From JBFHER01 sp041584055 (GTDB taxonomy: Bacteria; Bacteroidota; Bacteroidia; Bacteroidales; UBA5342), in NCBI GenBank assembly GCA_041584055.1, contig JBFHER010000063.1, positions 1 to 16,357 of the forward strand: 16,357 bases of DNA. Reading direction: 5' to 3'. Both the position numbers and the translations under genes were made by a program. Within the stretch, counting starts at the first letter, position 1, and every line of letters begins with the position of its first letter. This document shows positions 13,795 through 16,357 of this stretch, one piece after another. Under the pieces are notes generated by a model, which was not told the origin of the DNA, did not search any database, and saw nothing but the letters and a program-made list of their open reading frames with translations.

Positions 13795-14811
13795 TCAGGG
13801 ATTTCTATAGATGAGATGGGTCATAACATCACCAACGATTCTCAGTGTGTTTTTATCAATTATGTCCATGGTGTCATTATGCGTATGCCAGAATTCGCCA
13901 AAACCATTGCCAGGGATCGGTTGGTAATGGATAATGTCGATGCATGGAATTTTTGCAATCGTATTTACAAAATAATGATCATCAGTAATGGGATGTGACC
14001 GTTGATTTGTAAACACATGTCCGTAACCCAGCTGTTCAGCAATATCCCAAACCTTGTTGACCACGGTTGGTGCAAATTGCATTGAATAGTGTTCTTTTGG
14101 GAAGATTGCATCCGATGCTCCAACCATGTCAAGCAAGATCCCGTATTTTGCCCTGTAACCTGGTTTGTGTGGGTTTTTCGACCAGTACTGAGAACCAAGG
14201 CACCAACTTTCCGCGTCGTACTGATTCTCAGAAAAACTGGGCGTTCCCTGATCTTCTGTGTCAAACAGTATTAAGTCTACACCAACAGAAGGCGCATTCA
14301 GGTTCATTAACCTTGCCAGTTCTATGATCACACCAACCCCACTGGCACCATCATTGGCACCATCAATGGGTATTTTCATTTTTGTTTTGTCCGGATCATG
14401 ATCTGCAACATGACGGGAATCCCAGTGAGCACAGATGATTATGCGGTTTGGATGATCTGGATTAAAGCTGGCTATAATGTTTTTGGAAGCATAAATCCTA
14501 TTGTCATAACCTTTTAAGTCAACTTCCTGTAGATAAATTTTTGCCCCGTAAGAAGCAAGCTTGTTTTCAAGGTACAGACCACACGCTTTGTGTGCATCGC
14601 TATTTGGCACCCGAGGGCCGAAGGATACCTGCTGTTCAACAAAATGATAGGCTGAATCACCATTGAATTTAGGCACCTTAATGTTGAGGTCAACATCGGT
14701 GCTTGCAACCGATATGGTCTTCGCTTTTCTGTCGCCACAACTTCCGCCACACAAAGTGACGAAAAGCAATAGGAAGACAAATGCCAGTTTATTTAGTTGT
14801 TTAATTTCCAT
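13795..14811 (-). CDS. M28-family metalloenzyme, glutaminyl cyclase-like lipoprotein
   Basis: A 338-residue exported zinc enzyme. Residues 1-25 form a lipoprotein-like signal (LAFVFLLLFVTLCGGSC, acceptor probably Cys25). The M28 fold shows ICAHWDSRHVADHD, PIDGANDGASGVGV (zinc Asp154), LILFDTEDQGTP (Glu186-Asp187), WCLGSQYWSKNPH, LLDMVGASDA (Asp228), RSHPITDDHYFV (Asp277-278) and EFWHTHNDTMDIID (Trp308, His309). The combination of WDSR, an ED pair rather than EE, and FWHT near the end is typical of type II glutaminyl-peptide cyclotransferases, which convert N-terminal glutamine of exported proteins to pyroglutamate; periodontal Bacteroidota have such enzymes. An aminopeptidase role cannot be excluded. 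The start at 14811 overlaps the end of cysS by 19 bases, and rnhB follows after three bases, so these are one operon. Confidence 0.82.
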   Translation of the reverse strand: MEIKQLNKLAFVFLLLFVTLCGGSCGDRKAKTISVASTDVDLNIKVPKFNGDSAYHFVEQQVSFGPRVPNSDAHKACGLYLENKLASYGAKIYLQEVDLKGYDNRIYASKNIIASFNPDHPNRIIICAHWDSRHVADHDPDKTKMKIPIDGANDGASGVGVIIELARLMNLNAPSVGVDLILFDTEDQGTPSFSENQYDAESWCLGSQYWSKNPHKPGYRAKYGILLDMVGASDAIFPKEHYSMQFAPTVVNKVWDIAEQLGYGHVFTNQRSHPITDDHYFVNTIAKIPCIDIIHYQPIPGNGFGEFWHTHNDTMDIIDKNTLRIVGDVMTHLIYRNP

Positions 14812-16265
14812 TCAAATCCGTCTTTCGTGTCCATCACCTCAAAGCCAAGGGAGGCAAGTTCATTTCTGATTCGATCTGCCGTTCCCCAGTCTTTGTTTTG
14901 TTTGGCTGCAGAGCGAAGATTCAATAGCAAGTCGATGGCTTTCTCGTAGGCTTCATTTGTTTGTGATTCACTTTCAGGAAGAAGTCCCAAGATTTCAAAG
15001 GTGAAAAGCTTGAACAAAGACCTGAATTTGTCTAAATCTAAAGCACTCAATGTTAGAGAACCTGTTTTTGCAGAATTAATCCATTTGACAGCTTCGAATA
15101 AATGTGAAATTAAAACAGGACTGTTTAAGTCGTCGTTTAAAGCGGCATAACAATCTTTTTCCCATTTTTCGATGTCAACATTTGATTGCATGGATGCGGA
15201 AATATGCTCAAGTGTCTTACTTGCGTCCATCATACGTCTGTATCCTTTTTCTGATGCCTGGAGCGCCTCATTTGAAAAGTCAACGGTGCTGCGATAATGG
15301 GCCTGAAGAATGAAAAAGCGGATGGTCATGGGGGAATAGGCCTGCTCAAGCAGAGCATGGCTGCCTGAGAAAAATTCGTCAAGGTTGATGAAATTACCAA
15401 GCGATTTGCCCATTTTCTGGCCATTCACTGTAATCATGTTATTGTGCATCCAGTAACGAACCGTTTCATGCCCTGTTGCGGCAACACTCTGAGCGATTTC
15501 ACATTCGTGATGAGGAAATAATAAATCAAGCCCCCCACCATGGATGTCAAAGGTTTCTCCCAGGTATTTGGTACTCATGACAGAACATTCCAGGTGCCAG
15601 CCTGGAAAACCATTTCCCCAGGGAGATGGCCAGCGCATAAGGTGCTCCGGCGCTGCATTTTTCCATAAGGCAAAGTCGTATGATTTTTCCTTTTCCTGCT
15701 GTCCGTCAAGGTCGCGTGTTGTATTCAGAAGATCCTCCACCTTTCTGCCGGAAAGCTTCCCATAGGCGTGTTCCGCTGAATTGTATTTGTCTACATTAAA
15801 ATAAACCGAACCGTTTTTTTCATAAGCAAATCCATTGTCAAGAATTGTTTTGATGTATTCGATCTGCTCAATGATATGGCCGGATGCTTTGGGCTCAATG
15901 GATGGGCGGAGAACGTTCAGCTTATCCATCATTGCATGATAACTGTTCGTATAATATTGCACCACTTCCATTGGTTCAAGTTGATCCAGTTTTGCTTTTT
16001 TTGCAATTTTGTCTTCACCATCATCCGCATCCGCTTCAAGATGACCTACATCTGTGATGTTTCTTACATACCTGACCTTATATCCCTGATGTTTCAGATA
16101 TCTGAACAGGAGGTCGTAGGTAATGGCAGGTCGTGCATGTCCCAAATGTGGATCGCCATAAACTGTTGGCCCGCAGACGTACAGTCCAACGAAAGGGCTG
16201 TTTAAGGGAGTGAATTGTTCTTTCTTTTTTCGTAATGTATTGTAGATAACCAATTGGTGCTCCAT
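14793..16265 (-). CDS. cysS: Cysteinyl-tRNA synthetase
   Basis: CysS charges tRNA-Cys with cysteine. The 490-residue class I synthetase is full length. It has Cys31 at LYVCGPTVYGDPHLGHARP with the HIGH-type HLGH (40-43), the zinc residues Cys227 (GWHLECSVMS) and the His/Glu group in LLFPHHECEIAQS (249-259), and the KMSKS-type KMGKS (284-288) in GQKMGKSLGNF. The C-terminal helical and tRNA-binding part ends with ADRIRNELASLGFEVMDTKDGFEWKL. The first ATG is at 16265 (MEHQLVIYNTLRKKKEQF); a TTG three codons earlier is less likely. It leads an operon with the glutaminyl-cyclase-like gene and rnhB. Confidence 0.96.
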   Translation of the reverse strand: MEHQLVIYNTLRKKKEQFTPLNSPFVGLYVCGPTVYGDPHLGHARPAITYDLLFRYLKHQGYKVRYVRNITDVGHLEADADDGEDKIAKKAKLDQLEPMEVVQYYTNSYHAMMDKLNVLRPSIEPKASGHIIEQIEYIKTILDNGFAYEKNGSVYFNVDKYNSAEHAYGKLSGRKVEDLLNTTRDLDGQQEKEKSYDFALWKNAAPEHLMRWPSPWGNGFPGWHLECSVMSTKYLGETFDIHGGGLDLLFPHHECEIAQSVAATGHETVRYWMHNNMITVNGQKMGKSLGNFINLDEFFSGSHALLEQAYSPMTIRFFILQAHYRSTVDFSNEALQASEKGYRRMMDASKTLEHISASMQSNVDIEKWEKDCYAALNDDLNSPVLISHLFEAVKWINSAKTGSLTLSALDLDKFRSLFKLFTFEILGLLPESESQTNEAYEKAIDLLLNLRSAAKQNKDWGTADRIRNELASLGFEVMDTKDGFEWKLNN

Positions 16266-16292
16266 TGTCTTCAATTTTGAAGATCAAAAGTA

Positions 16293-16320
16293 CAAAGAAA
16301 AACCGGATAATTCAATCAAA
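16293..16320 (-). promoter_or_regulatory. Candidate promoter for the cysS operon
   Basis: On the minus strand TTTG (16320-16317) is followed after 16 bases by TTTCTTTG (16300-16293), which differs from TAnnTTTG at one fixed position. The spacer is shorter than the usual 19 or so bases. It lies 28 bases before the cysS ATG. Nothing else was recognised between 16275 and the window end. Confidence 0.28.
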
Positions 16321-16357
16321 CCTGAGCCACACAGAAACTGTCTGAAATGCTATTTGA

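Noticed and set aside
1..16357. tRNA genes, CRISPR arrays, insertion sequences, attachment sites, riboswitches.
   Set aside because: No cloverleaf-like sequence, regularly spaced repeats, transposase or integrase coding sequence, or recognisable riboswitch core was seen on reading both strands; a covariance-model search would be needed to be definitive.

Overview
This window looks like chromosomal DNA from a member of the Bacteroidota. Three things point there: gene content (a chondroitinase-AC-type PL8 lyase, a GH97 N-terminal domain, a GxxExxY remnant, a glutaminyl-cyclase-like M28 lipoprotein and a PSP1/RicT protein), weak or absent Shine-Dalgarno sites, and promoter-like elements resembling TAnnTTTG. 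No tRNA, rRNA, CRISPR array, insertion sequence or prophage gene was seen. Most genes are housekeeping or catabolic.

Positions 1-3479 (+) hold the most distinctive block, a five-gene selenium cluster. It contains the 3' end of the tRNA 2-selenouridine synthase gene (mnmH/selU, cut by the window edge), yedF (TusA-like plus DsrE-like domains), a cysteine desulfurase/selenocysteine lyase-like PLP enzyme, a 70-residue DUF3343 putative Se/S carrier, and selD. The last three genes overlap end to end. The natural reading is a selenium-delivery line that makes selenophosphate for tRNA wobble selenouridine. No selenocysteine-insertion gene (selA, selB, selC) is visible here.

Positions 3480-5748 hold a hairpin after selD and a secreted polysaccharide lyase family 8 enzyme without the usual SusC/SusD or sulfatase neighbours. 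Positions 5816-8612 (-) carry ricT (PSP1), a lipoprotein that is only the N-terminal part of a GH97 enzyme, and a PPK2-type polyphosphate kinase. Positions 8613-9180 contain a clearly decayed GxxExxY pseudogene on the + strand and an AT-rich inverted repeat.

Positions 9181-12160 (-) carry upp (uracil salvage) and the tdh-kbl pair, which degrades threonine to glycine and acetyl-CoA. A divergent SDR oxidoreductase follows at 12358-13197 (+) and overlaps rnhB tail to tail by six bases. Positions 13192-16265 (-) form a very tight cysS - M28/glutaminyl cyclase-like - rnhB operon: the first two genes overlap by 19 bases, and rnhB starts with GTG three bases after the M28 stop codon.
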